This document shows, in pieces, positions 19,111 through 30,389 of a DNA stretch of 64,000 nt (position 1 is the first letter of the stretch; the number at the start of each line of letters is the position of its first letter). Source of the DNA: Ophiura sarsii (lineage: Eukaryota > Echinodermata > Ophiuroidea > Amphilepidida > Ophiuridae). The DNA is taken from contig CM069459.1 in assembly GCA_035610835.1 (NCBI GenBank), positions 30,292,366 through 30,356,365 on the forward strand. The letters run 5' to 3'. The notes beneath the pieces are model-generated. The model was not told the origin of the DNA. It worked only from the letters and a program-made list of their open reading frames with translations, and made no database searches. The translations under genes were made by a program, and so were the position numbers.

Positions 19111-20357
19111 CAACATATGGGCGGCCATCTTTGCTTTTCATTTGTGGCTAAAATACAACACTACACATATTCGTACGTATTCCGCACTACGCATGTTCAA
19201 AACCACTGAGAATAAACTCGCCAGTCACTGTACAGGCAGTGGTATCAGCGCTAGTCAAAAAGGGATTATTCAAGCAAAAGGTTATTATTTAAAGCAATTA
19301 CTTAAGATTTAGGCACAGAAAACTGAAATGTGTTTATAATCACATTTTTACAACATATCACAAATTTATATGGTAATAATTCAAGACCATATCCAATTTC
19401 AAGATGTCCAAGAACACAGAGGCATTTTGTTGTTTGTACATGATTGGAGTTTTAATATGGAATAAAGCAAAATTCAGTGAATAAAATGATTTTTACACAA
19501 ATAAACTGATTTCGCTCAACTCATTACAAAAAAATGCATATATACATGAGTCGTGATTTCAACCATTTTAAAAACAGGATATTTTGAAACACATCAAACT
19601 GAAATGTGTGTTTATAAAATACATTTCTTGTTGCGAAGTATCTTTTTTGCTTCTTTTTAATATAACATTTCAAAAACAAATTCCAAAAATATACAATTTA
19701 GGTAAGAATATCATAAGGTAATGTATACATGTCAGCCCTATAAAATCCATGAAATACGGCTCTACAATAAAACCATTTTAGAGGTTTAGGCACTTTACAA
19801 TGATTTTAAAACCACTCAATCAAGGATTGAAACAAAAGTGTACACATAGTTTCATCGCTTGAATGTTACTTCTGTATAATATATTAAATGCAATATAATT
19901 AAATAGTTGTGTAACAGCTATATTATACAGCTATAACACAATTTAGCGTCAGTATCACAAAATAGAAATTTCCGGCAAGATTTTTTTCAGAAGAAATATG
20001 AACAAATTTATGATTGAAATTGTAAATAAAAAATCTGTAACTGTCGTCAACCTGAAAACAAATGTATTTCCAATGTATCATTTCAGAACGTTATATAAAA
20101 GTAAAACACAGCCTTAATTCATACTAATACAAACAAATCATGAAAACATACAAGGCCAGTCGAAATATACATGTTCAGCTCCCGATTTAGCTGATTTTTA
20201 AACCAGATTAATGATGTTCAAGTACAAAAAGTATGTACCTAAAGTCAAAAATAATTGATTGTCCTAATCCCACAACTAACAAACAAAATTAGGTTTTTTG
20301 CTTGTAATGTAGCCTACAAATGAAAACTAAATTAAAATAATTTCGAAACTGTTTCTT
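19111..20357. other. A+T-rich spacer, nothing recognised
   Basis: No supportable gene. Around 19461, GGAATAAAGCAAAATTCAGTG and following bases recur near 47851 inside a hAT-like element, so part of this stretch is an old repeat. Confidence 0.5.
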
Positions 20358-20911
20358 TAGGCCAAACAAAGAAGACAGTCTGTCTCAGAAGCCCGCCCGC
20401 ATGGTATGACACATATGTCTATGCGCTGAGGCCTACCTTTTTTTAAATCTTTTTTTTATTTATTATTTATTATGTTTTTATATTTTTTAGAAAAAAGTGT
20501 TTACAAAAATCTCTGAAGCTTGGCAAAAAATCTTGCCAGAAATTTAAAAAAAAAAATGCATACCTCATACTGTAAAAGCTGATATTTTCGCGTACACATA
20601 TTTTCGCGGATTTTTAAATCAAAGACATTTTGCGAATTGTTTTTTTCGCAGGCAACCGTCTGGATGCACTGCATGAATGTTGAAAACAATATTTTCGTGT
20701 CTTATAATTTTTCGCGGAAAAAGAGTTTGTGCGAAAAGCGCGAACATAAAACCATCGCGAATATTTCAGCTTTTACAGTAAGCTATAATTTTCTAAAAAA
20801 TAAAAAAAATCTTCCAGCACTTAGCTTATTTGCAAAATGTTTCTGAGACAGACAAACAAAATAGCACAGCACTAATAGCTTATTTGCAAAATGTTTCTGA
20901 GACAGACTGTC
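20358..20911. mobile_element. Inverted-repeat element, AGACAGTCTGTCTCAGAA ends, interrupted
   Basis: Begins TAGGCCAAACAAAG then AGACAGTCTGTCTCAGAAGC; right end TTTCTGAGACAGACTGTCT, with the last 60 bp partly duplicated. The 20568-20780 MITE lies inside. Confidence 0.6.
20568..20780. mobile_element. Mariner-like MITE, TACTGTAAAAGCTGA ends
   Basis: TA duplication; left CTGTAAAAGCTGATATTTTC, right GAATATTTCAGCTTTTACAG. Interior rich in TTTTCGCG and its complement. The 25658-25863 element has similar ends. Confidence 0.85.
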
Positions 20912-21208
20912 TAATACTCTCCTAAAACTGTTTCAACAATTGTTAAATGTCCCCATTCACACTCTTCTTTTTGCTGCACTATTTTGATGTAAAAAATATA
21001 TAATGAATATAATGTCATTAAATATCTGACCAACTGACCAGCACTGCTGCCCTTCGAGTAGGAGAGGCCAACTTAGACAATACTGTTTCATTATTGATAT
21101 AGGCCTATATATATAAAATATAATTGTAGTAAATAATGATTAATTTCGTTATAACTGTTAGACAACTTGAAAAGGATCGAGACTCTGGTATCACATTGTA
21201 GTCTTAAA
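20912..21208. other. A+T-rich spacer, nothing recognised
   Basis: No open frame of note and no inverted ends seen. Confidence 0.45.
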
Positions 21209-21881
21209 TACAGAGTGAGTAAAAAAAACGGCAATAGTGGAAAGAAGCCATCTTGTTTTTTCAAAACCAAGTTGATGTTTGAAATCTTTTAAAAGTTATA
21301 ATAATAACATATTTGTTACTAATTTTGTGTGAAACAATGAAGTCAATCACATTTTCCGTTTGCATTTGGTGAACCTTTTTACCTAACCACCCATTTCACA
21401 TGCTTGTCCACGAGAAACCCAAAATATGCGTAAGATTGCAAAATGTGTCTCTCATTAAAATTTGAAGATTTGAGAAAATGTATGACATAATTGGAATATA
21501 ATGAATCCTTTCTTGTTTACATGGGAGATAAAATAATCAATTTACATAACAAATTCTATGAATTGCTTATATATAATGTTCTAAATTTGAATAAAAATGA
21601 AATTATTTCAACTTTGTGTTGGCGGGATATTCAAATGTGAACATGAAATGTGTGCAATTTCAATTAAAAATCACTATGCTCGTGGACAAACAAGTAAATT
21701 GAGTTGGGTAGCAAAAAGGTTCACCCAAGACAAAAGAAAAATTCGATTGACTTCATTTATTCACATAAAGCTAGGAACAAATATGTCATTATTATAACAT
21801 TTAAAAGATTTCAAACATCAACTTGGTTTTGAAAACAAGATGGCTTCTTTCCACTATTGCACTTTTTTTACTCACCCTGTA
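21209..21881. mobile_element. Mariner-like foldback, ACAGGGTGAGT family (copy 2, long)
   Basis: TA-flanked, 673 bp. Ends CAGAGTGAGTAAAAAAAAC and TTTTTTTACTCACCCTGT. The inverted arms are about 200 bp (e.g. AACCAAGTTGATGTTTGAAA near 21275 and its complement near 21810). The A+T-rich centre has no transposase frame. Confidence 0.85.
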
Positions 21882-22039
21882 AAGTGGTAGAAAAAAGTAA
21901 CTTACCAAGTTATAAATATGTTCATAAAACTATAGCTCCCATATCAAGTTATACAATTACGGAATGATTTCTCCTCTTTAATTTGAGATTGGCCAACAAT
22001 TAAAAACGCCATACCGAAGAGAATGAACATGGAGGCAAG

Positions 22040-22306
22040 ATGTACGCAAACGCGCAAACAGTTTGGCTTTTAATGTCAACATTGCCTTAATCTAAAATTA
22101 GGCATTTCAGACCATTTTAAAAATAATTTAGAGGTAATTTTGACATTAAAAGTTAACATTTTGAGCCGACTACAATGTAGTGGAAATGGGGGAAAGGTTC
22201 ATGATTAGGGGGCAAGGTTCATGATTACGGCGGCAAGATTCATGATTAAGGGGGCACGATTCATGACTGGGGGGGGGAACGCCTGGTGCCGCCACGCCTG
22301 GTGCCG
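22040..22306. mobile_element. hAT-like fragment with short G-rich tandem repeats, CTGGTGCCGCCAC end
   Basis: Four copies of GGGGGCAAGGTTCATGATTA-type units (22187-22270), then CGCCTGGTGCCGCCA twice. The body (GGCATTTCAGACCATTTTAAA) matches the 23729 element in the same orientation. Confidence 0.55.
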
Positions 22307-22785
22307 CCACTAAATAGCTCTTGCATAACATTTGCTCCATTTGGCCCTTACATGTATAACCTTTAGACAGTCTGCTCTAAACATGTTCAAGGGCCAAAAC
22401 ACATCTATCAAAACCTAAGCGCTCTTGCCCTTGAACATGTATAACGCAACACTTCAAGCATAACTGTTGGGCAGTTTTACTTTATACATGCTGATGGTCC
22501 CCAAAAACATGCAAGGTTTTGACAGAACAGCGCAACGTTGATATCTTCTACAAACTGTTATTATTTGTTACATATCTGCTACGTACACATTCTGGGTTCT
22601 ATTGCATAAAATTTCACATTCTTCTTAGAAAGAGTGAATCTTCTTTATGTTTATAACTCTTCTTATAGGAAGATCTTTCCAGAATCCATGGGTTACTTAA
22701 TCTTCATGATATAGGCCGCATGTCAACTTTAAAACTTGTCCTTCTTGATCAAGAACTCATTAATATTCTTCTTGTCCAAGCTTAA
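22307..22785. other. Spacer, nothing recognised
   Basis: No exon or element that I can support. Confidence 0.45.
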
Positions 22786-23632
22786 CAGTCCTGAAATGTT
22801 CCTATGGCCACAAAATTAACATGTTCCAAACTAATTTGGAAGATGTCTTGGGGGGCCTCCGAGAACCGAAAGTTAAAGTATGTGTTCCTATGTAGGAAAG
22901 TTCATTGACCCCTGTACAATTCCAATTAGAACCCGATTGAACAATTTGAAGTAGCTGAAATATCAAAACCGTTTGAACTTAGAAGCTTAAATCTTGTGAG
23001 CTAATACTGATAATCATCTTCGGATCTGCGATAAAAATTAACCGCCAACGAAATGAGCATGCGTGTTTTATTGTCAAAAGCGCCCCCAGTCCATATTCTG
23101 GGGGAAAATGTTTGTCTTATATGAACCAAGTGCTATAATACTCTTATTTCACACTGAAAGTGGATAATATACATTGATTTAAAGTTGTTATACTGTTAAC
23201 ACAATCAGGACATCAACATTTGTAAAATTCGGGGTAAAAATGACCACAAAATGCCAAATTCGGGGTAAAAATGACCACAAAATGCCAAATACATGAAATT
23301 ATGGATCGCGAGGGCGTTTGTGCCAGTAAACCGCAGGCGCACATGCTCATTTTGTTAGCGATTATTTTTTATTGCAGATTTGAAGATGATTATCAGTTCT
23401 ATTAGCTCGCAAGATTTGAGCTTCTAAGTCCAAACGGTTTTGATATGGCAGCTACTTCAAATTGTTCGATCGGCATCTAATCGGAATTGTACAGGGGTCA
23501 ACAAACTTTCCTACATAGAACACACACTGTAACTTTAGGTTCTCGGAGGCCCCCCAAGACATCTTCCAAATTAATTCAAACTTGGCACATGTTAGTTTTG
23601 TGACAATAGGAACTTTTTAAGACTAGGGACAG
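22786..23632. mobile_element. Large foldback element, about 270-bp arms
   Basis: 22797-23070 and 23325-23620 are near-complementary, e.g. GTCTTGGGGGGCCTCCGAGA near 22848 and TCTCGGAGGCCCCCCAAGAC near 23541. The central spacer has the word AAATTCGGGGTAAAAATGACC twice in tandem. Terminal bases and target duplication are not clear. Confidence 0.75.
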
Positions 23633-23728
23633 ACAAATCCATTGACATGAGGGGCACCAGATGCACCCTAACTTGTATGCAATAGGGCCCAGGTGTTGTA
23701 TGATATTTCCTGCATCTACTACTTGTAC

Positions 23729-23950
23729 AGTGGCGGCACCAGCATCAACCTTTTTTTTGGGGGGGGGGGGCGAAAATTGGTGCAAAATGTGCAAAACGTT
23801 TGGCATTTTTTAAATGTAAAAATTGCCTGAAATTAGCTTAATTTAGTGTGAAATTAGACATTTCAGACCAATTTAAACTAATTTGTTTGGGGGACGGATG
23901 AGCCTTGAGCTGACTGGGGAGTAAGCAAGTGGGGAGGGGAGAGGAAAAGG
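23729..23950. mobile_element. hAT-like left end CAGTGGCGGCACCAG
   Basis: CAGTGGCGGCACCAGCATC followed by a T run and a G run, then a body shared with 22040-22306. No matching right end was found; the right boundary is approximate. Confidence 0.5.
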
Positions 23951-23988
23951 TTGTGACTGATGATGTCTTTATAGCTGTGGCATACTGA

Positions 23989-24661
23989 TATCGTCAGCCT
24001 GCTTCGATAATTGCCTAACTCATTTTTTCTAGTTTTGAGAAAACAACAAAAATAGGAAAAGTGAGTTAGGCAGTTATCAAAGCAGGCTGACGATATGTGA
24101 CGCGATCAAGAGGAATGAGTCCGATGTCGGGGAATCCCAAATTGAGATATGGCCAATTCAAAATGGCGGCTTACATAAGTTTTGATGGAAATTCATGTAT
24201 ACAATTTGACATACCTTTGGGAAAAAACGTCGTATCGACATGGGGTTTTCAGTTTCTGAAAGCTCTAGGTGTCTTCTTTAAGACTGTATTAAAAACTCAT
24301 TTTCGACCAGGGTCGACATCCGACTCATTCCTCTTGATCGCGTCACATATGTTGAATAGCACCATGAATAGTACAGGTGAATTCCAACAGGAGCAGTACA
24401 TGTTGGATAGAATTAGGTTGGGGATAAGTGAAATGTGGCTTGTTATAGGCTTAATATGAGTTAATATGACCCATTTTAAACATTTTACATAATTATTACA
24501 ATCTGCCTAACTCACAATGCTGACTTAGGCAGAATTGCAATTGTGCATTTATCAACACTTTTGATTTGTCAATGACTTATATATTATTACAGCATATGTG
24601 CATAACGTAATGAATGATTTATGCAAAAAACTCAGGCAATTATCGAAGCAGGCTGACGATA
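23989..24661. mobile_element. Inverted-repeat element, TCGTCAGCCTGCTTCGATAA ends, interrupted
   Basis: TA flanks. Left TCGTCAGCCTGCTTCGATAA; right CAATTATCGAAGCAGGCTGACGA. A third, inverted copy of the end lies at 24060-24094, directly before the 24094-24349 insertion, so the left 105 bp form their own stem. Confidence 0.7.
24094..24349. mobile_element. Mariner-like MITE, TGTGACGCGATCAAGAGGAA ends (copy 1)
   Basis: TA-flanked, 256 bp. Ends TGTGACGCGATCAAGAGGAA and TTCCTCTTGATCGCGTCACA. A nearly identical copy is at 28814-29068. The 120-codon frame at 24097-24459 is chance. Confidence 0.9.
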
Positions 24662-25132
24662 TGCTACATCCTGCGATTTGACAGTTAACATCTCCAGTAA
24701 TTAACTGTTGGATGTTTCCCACATGTCGTCTATGTCAGCCGTTGAATGTTTCCTACATAGTCGTCAGATTTGACCGTTTTGTTCAAAAATGTCTATTGCG
24801 TGCAGTGCACCAACCATATTGGCGGTATAATACTGTCCATAATTTATGAGATGTGCTATTTCGTTACCGCCCACTATGTTCCATAAAAACCGTGTGTGTG
24901 CGTACAGGTCTCTGGAAAACCGGATTCTGAAATCAACTATACTAGTTATGTTGAATAGCTGATACATATCAATATTATGTTGCAAAACAGAGGTGTAAGT
25001 CCACACCTTAGAAGTGCCTTCTAGAACTGCCGGTCATCACAAATTCCAAGGCTGAACAATGACTGTGAGGAAATAGTGGGAGAAACAATTTCAATTGAAT
25101 TACAATATATTTCAATTTATACTACAGGGCTA

Positions 25133-25295
25133 GAAATTCGGCGAGAATCCGAGAATCTGATTCTTAATTGATTCTCGTGGACAGGTTTGCGAGAGTCTTA
25201 TCTAGTTGGATTCTCCCAAATTTTAAATATCGCACAAATTCAATTAACGAGAATATTGGATTCTCGTAAATGTGAAACAACATTCTAGCCCTGTA
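25133..25295. mobile_element. MITE, TACAGGGCTAGAA ends
   Basis: TA duplication; CAGGGCTAGAAATTCG on the left, CATTCTAGCCCTG on the right. Interior has several GAGAATC/GATTCTC words in both orientations. Confidence 0.8.
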
Positions 25296-25657
25296 CTATG
25301 GCAGGCCTAATTTGGCTAAAACTGGCACTTTTTTCTCAACACTAAATATATATTTTCTGCTTGCAATGCTCTATTGATAGTATATTATTTGCAATTGCTA
25401 CCTATAAACTGCGCATTCTACAACTGGTGGTCCAGGGGCGGAGGTCACTTATATAAATTAACGTATGTGATGGCTACGCATTCATGTCCAAGAAAATGGT
25501 CACAATGTCAGTACATGAAGCGCTGTTCACATGTCTTTCTGAAATAGGGGTGCTTTTATGAAATTCCATCGACGTTCAGGGTTATTTCTGAGTGGAATAC
25601 AGTGGAGAAATAGAAGAACATATGTCATGTTTGGCATATTTAATTTTGTATACATAA

Positions 25658-25863
25658 TACTGTAAACGTGGAAATTTTTGTGTGACATTAATTTTCGCGC
25701 TTCAAGCAGCTATACTGAGGAAATAAAAATGCGCGAAAAATAGTTTGTTTGCCTAAAGTCTATGTAAGGAACTTTGAAATTACGAATTTAATAACAAGCA
25801 AAATGGTGTAAAATTGGCTCAGCGCGGAAATGTAATCGCGCGGAAATTACCACTTTAACAGTA
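25658..25863. mobile_element. Mariner-like MITE, TACTGTAAACGTGG ends
   Basis: TA flanks; left CTGTAAACGTGGAAATTTTT, right GGAAATTACCACTTTAACAG. Interior GCGCG/CGCGC words, as in 20568-20780. Confidence 0.75.
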
Positions 25864-26203
25864 TACACATTAAATGTGTGCATTGAAAGCCACACTCATT
25901 CATGATATGTTTCTAGTGGATTTGCTCTTATTAAACCCCATTAAGGATCTGTAAAAAGAGGTGCTTTGGCAAGCAGGGGTATCCGTTTGGTGGAAGAGTG
26001 ACCCCCACCCCCCCCCCCCCCCCCACCCCCTGGCTGGTGGTATTTTATCATTATAAATGCTTGCTATCTACTGCTAATAGGATAATAATTCATCATTATG
26101 AGTGGCTACTCAAAAAGCATTTTGCATCAACTTAAACACTGATTTATAGTGTTTAAACTATACTGGCCTGTATTAGCCTGTGCTCAAAGTGTATCAAACT
26201 TAA

Positions 26204-26585
26204 AGGTATATTATGTGATCTTTTCCAGGGGACGCCCTCAATCCTCGAAAAATAATTGGAAGCAGATTTTCTAGCAGATTTTACTTTTCTGATCATAAAT
26301 CATAAATATATTACAGAGCGAAGTTACAGAGCGATATGATTCCTAATAACCTCAAAATCATAGTTTTAGAGTGAATTTAGAATAAAATTTGAAAAAATAG
26401 AATGTACCGCTCGGTACAATCAATTTTCAAACCATGATTTTGAAGTAATTAGGAATCGTATCGATCTGTAACTTAGAAGATCTTTATGATTTATGATAAC
26501 AAAAGCAAATCTGCAAGAAAATCTGCTTTCATAGTAAAAATCAAGGATAGAGGGCGCTACTTGGAAAAGATCACATAATATGCCT
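26204..26585. mobile_element. Palindromic MITE AGGTATATTATGTGATC (copy 2)
   Basis: TTAA at 26200-26203; the right flank TGAA is a decayed TTAA. Arms as in 14325-14708. The two central ends read AATGTACC and GGTACAAT. Confidence 0.85.
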
Positions 26586-27310
26586 TGAATTCATTTCCAA
26601 GAATTAGGCCAAGTAAAAAAACTAACCAGCCCATCATTTTGGAGTTTGAAAAGAAAGAAATTCAGTTGTTTTGAAAATGTTGATTTGATTTTAAACATTT
26701 TTGACAATTTTTTTTAACTTCCAAATTTTTTTTACCATTTGATAATTTTTTTAATTTCAAAACATTTTGTTGAACATTTCGGAAGATTTACCAAAATGTT
26801 CACAAAAGTTTTGAAGAAAGAAAAAAAACGCCAGACCAACTGACTCTGCTTGATGCATGGTTCGAATGATCCTAAGAACAGGAGTTTTTTCTTCGTATAC
26901 AGGTGTCTTTAACAACATAAATCCATGCTAAAGTCAAGTAAGGGAAATTTCAGCTGATGACTTTGTCAAATGGAAGAATACAGGGTGTCCCAAAATAATT
27001 ACAACATGACTTTACGTCATCGTAACTTCCTAAATAAGTGTCCGAATAGAAAATTTTAAACAAGAAAATAAAGTCCAATAAGTTTCAGTAATTCAGGATG
27101 CGGTAATTACGGCGATTTTAAATGGAAATTGAATGAAATTGCACCAATGACAAAATTCACTGAAGTCAGACATTCAAATTCTATGTCGATTGTCGAGTGT
27201 CAGTCTTAAAGAAATCAAACACCATATTCTAGTTATCCATGATAAGGATTTGATTCATTAATACCCTATAACCTCTTAACACAACACAGGTGTTTAGTAA
27301 CATGCCCTTC
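26586..27310. other. Spacer with a lone mariner-like end
   Basis: 26640-26850 is low-complexity TTTT/GAAA sequence. At about 26981, TACAGGGTGTCCCAAAATAA is a typical mariner-type end; I found no partner nearby, though it resembles the ends of the 59862-61094 element. Confidence 0.5.
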
Positions 27311-27316
27311 CCCAGG

Positions 27317-27600
27317 CTCGTGGCACAATCAGGCGGAATCATATATTGTGATGAAAATCTTAAGATTTTCAAGCCGATTCCATGGCCCCACCAGGTAGAG
27401 TGACCTGAGTTCGATTCCCGGTGCCGGCAACGCCACACTTCCCCTTTTTTTACCTGCTTTTCTCCCCTGATAGTTTTATTCCCAAACCATGCCATTTTAG
27501 GGTTAAGCTGAGCACAGTCCTTGATACAAGGTTCCCACTTGTCTTCGTGCATATTAACCCTAACCTTCGAGAGGCCACAAATGACCACAACAAATAGCTG
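27317..27600 (+). mobile_element. tRNA-derived SINE-like element (copy 1)
   Basis: Head with a pol III B-box-like GAGTTCGATTCCCGG (27407-27421). The body TTTTCTCCCCTGATAGTTTTA recurs at 33248 after another tRNA-like head. The flank CTCGTGGCACAATCAGGCG also recurs before the next copy (27628). Boundaries approximate. Confidence 0.6.
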
Positions 27601-27627
27601 CTGTACCCCATACTTGACGGGTCTATC

Positions 27628-27790
27628 TCGTGGCACTATCCGGCGAGCTATCAGAACTTTTTTCGAGCTCCCCCGTTAGCTCAATCAGTTATGTGTCCCA
27701 CTTCCACGCCGTTGGCACGGGTTCGATCCCCGGCGCAGGCGAACAGTGATCTTTCCCAAAAAATTGAATTGTCCAAAATACACTTACATG
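27628..27790 (+). mobile_element. tRNA-derived SINE-like element (copy 2)
   Basis: A-box-like TTAGCTCAATCAGTTATGTG and B-box-like GGGTTCGATCCCCGG are spaced as in a tRNA. The acceptor stem does not close, so it is not a functional tRNA gene. Boundaries approximate. Confidence 0.6.
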
Positions 27791-28687
27791 TAGGGAGTTA
27801 CAGTTACTTATCTTAATCACAGGCATGAGAATGAAAAAACATTAAAAAAACTGAAAATGTGCGTGAAATCAGGCTAAAAAGGCCCAAAACAGGCTGAAAT
27901 AAAAAAGGTGGGCATTTGGACCACAAAATAAACCTGAATTCAGAAAAAACTAAAAATTCTCATGCCTTTAATTATGAGATTTAATTCACAGAATATGCTT
28001 ATACAACGTTTGTACATGAGTGCCCTCTTCCCCCGCGTATCTATATACAGTACAGTAGCATATTGTTGTGCTTGTTTATAATGCTATCTACTACTGATAA
28101 CACATGCACAGGAAACTGTCTGAGAGCACTCCATACAGGAAACTGTTGAAAAGTCTGAAATTTATTTTGCTCTAATACCATTTGCTATTATAGCATGCTT
28201 GTGATTCTAACTTCTACATCTAGCTTTGTTAGGAGTTTTGCTTTTTAAAAATCTGACATTTCTTACAAAAATTACAAACTTTTTGGCAAAATGGTAATTC
28301 CTTATATTGATTTCTACATGTGTATACATTAATTTGTGCATTAGTAGTTTCTCGGGGGGTACAGATAGTACAGTACATTGTATTTACATTTAACCTGCAT
28401 TTAAGGCAATTTTGGCTAAAAAACAGTTTTCAAGAGTTTGTTGATCAACTTTGGTCACACTTGCTTACAGTACCTTATTTGAGTCCACCCCCCCCCCCCC
28501 CCCCCCAACCACCCCAACCCCAGTAAATATAAGCCTACTCGTTAAACCGTCAGAGTGGATGAAGGTCTTCACATGCCATTGAAATAAAATTTGTTAGTCT
28601 TGTTTCAACAGGGGTATCTGGAGAAAAAAACATTGGTATGCAAGCAAACTATCACAGCAATCAGCGTTAAAGCGAATAGGCAAAGAA
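27791..28687. other. A+T-rich spacer with a 19-C run
   Basis: No supportable gene. A 19-C run at 28488-28506 gives a short proline-rich frame by chance. Confidence 0.5.
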
Positions 28688-29129
28688 TACAGTACAGCTC
28701 GAAATAGAATGTACAACGACATTGCAATGACATTACACAATGCCTTGCGATGTAATCCGATTAGTGCACTGACATTGCACTGTCATTGCAATGTCATTGC
28801 ACTTGCAATGACATATGTGACGCGATCAAGAGGAATGAGTCGGATGTCGGGGAATCCCAAATTGAGATAAGGCCAATTCAAAATGGCGGCTTACATAAGT
28901 TTTGATGGAAATTCATGTATACAATTTGACATAACATTGGAACAAAACGTCGTATCGACATGGGGTTTTCAGTTTCTGAAAGCTCTAGGTGTCTTCTTTA
29001 AAACTGTATTAGAACACATTTTCGACCAGGGTCGACATCCGACTCATTCCTCTTGATCGCGTCACATATTGCAATGACGTTGCACTGATATTGCACGATA
29101 TTGTACATTCTATTTCGAGCTGTACTGTA
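28688..29129. mobile_element. Inverted-repeat element, CAGTACAGCTCGAAATAGAA ends, interrupted
   Basis: TA flanks; left CAGTACAGCTCGAAATAGAATG, right CATTCTATTTCGAGCTGTACTG. Between the ends lie many CATTGCA(A/C)TG palindromic words. The MITE at 28814-29068 is inserted in that part. Confidence 0.8.
28814..29068. mobile_element. Mariner-like MITE, TGTGACGCGATCAAGAGGAA ends (copy 2)
   Basis: 255 bp, TA-flanked, nearly identical to 24094-24349. Flanks read TTGCAATGACA and TTGCAATGACG, fitting insertion within the CATTGCAATG repeat. Confidence 0.9.
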
Positions 29130-29475
29130 CATGTAGCAGATGGCAGGCAAAGATCATGTCACAGAAAATAGCTTTAATGAGAATATAGTTCAAATGAGAA
29201 GAAAATGTCATCACGCCCACGATATTCTACCACTGCATTCATAACTACAAGGAAGTTCAAAAATAAGTAAATATTAATGTTGGCAAGCCATTTTCCTATT
29301 CTATAAACTTTTTATAATGTCTTTGCATTTATCAGAGCAGTGGCTATGGAGCAAATGAGCATTATAGTGGGCAAACAATAAGACCTGTCTTATTTCTGTT
29401 CTGTCCAGCCATTTGCTTGTGAACAGAGGGGAGGCCTCAATCTGGATGTGCCAAATTCACCACTATTTGTTGTGC

Positions 29476-29820
29476 TTAAAAAGCTTACAATGCGGCAGTC
29501 GTCTGCAGACAACAGATCATGCAGAAGATCACAGATCCAAAATGTTTCAAAATGTTTCAGAATTCCCGAGGAAAGCTTCCAAAAAGGTGAGCTTAAAATC
29601 TCAGTTGTGAGAAAACAGAAATGTTAAATATGTTTCAAAATTGTCAAAATTATTGAATTTCATTATCATATTTGGAATCACCATATGGAATGCATCGAGA
29701 TAAGTACAAACATGCCATTGATTCAGTAATCCTTTGTATTAGACCTTGAAAGTTGGGAAAGGTTTCTGAAATATCTGTTTTGTATAATGGTAAAACCAAT
29801 AGCCGCGTCGAAAGTGTTAA
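29476..29820. mobile_element. TTAA-type MITE, CACTTTCC-CGCGG family (copy 4)
   Basis: TTAA at 29476 and 29817-29820; right end GCCGCGTCGAAAGTG|TTAA. It is about 110 bp longer than copies 1 and 2 because of extra sequence at 29505-29610. Confidence 0.7.
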
Positions 29821-30129
29821 AAGAACAACTCTGTCGTTTATTTAATGAAGCTGTACATGGCAACTGCCTTACAGAGAGACTTGATGAATGAAAGCGTGAT
29901 TTATTAAGCGCATTTCCAAAAACACGATCAATGCGCTTTACAGGAATTACATATAAAAGATAAACATATTAAAAAATACCAATCAAAATACATTAACATA
30001 GGTTAAAAGATAATTAAATATACAATGTAATAGACTCCATTAAATGAAGTTAATTGAGCATAAAATAGTGGTGATTTTGACAGATTCAGTTTGTAACACC
30101 AGGCAGCTATTACAGATAGGGCCTTTTTC

Positions 30130-30302
30130 CAGTGTTGCCACCTGACCATGTTGAAAGGTAGCCCAATTTTTGTTGAACCCATAGAAAAAAACACTCATAG
30201 CCAACTTGTTGTAGGCTGTGACACCTGGGTTTCTTTTGGCCAAGGCACACTGGTCAAAAGTAGCCCAAATCCGAGGCATAGCTGCAGGGTTGGCAACACT
30301 GC
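30130..30302. mobile_element. hAT-like MITE, CAGTGTTGCCA ends
   Basis: Left CAGTGTTGCCACCTGACC, right GCAGGGTTGGCAACACTG. T-rich flanks (CCTTTTTC, CTTTTTGC) leave the 8-bp duplication ambiguous. It sits just downstream (minus strand) of the VAMP membrane-anchor exon and supplies most of the read-through frame there. Confidence 0.65.
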
Positions 30303-30334
30303 TTTTTGCACTAAACTACTGAAATAATACTTAC

Positions 30335-30389
30335 AAATAACAATAATAGCAATAATAAGAAGAACAATAACCACTAGCAACACCCATAA
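30335..30389 (-). CDS. VAMP exon: membrane anchor
   Basis: Acceptor TTCTCAG|TTATGG (minus strand), phase 0. It codes 18 hydrophobic residues, LWVLLVVIVLLIIAIIVI. A consensus donor ATTT|GTAAGT follows at 30335/30334, giving a phase-1 junction to a last short exon that I did not find. Without that splice the frame adds CKYYFSS and runs into a transposon to TGA at 30195. Confidence 0.78.

Noticed and set aside
24097..24459. 120-codon frame
   Set aside because: It starts inside a MITE that also exists without the frame at 28814-29068.
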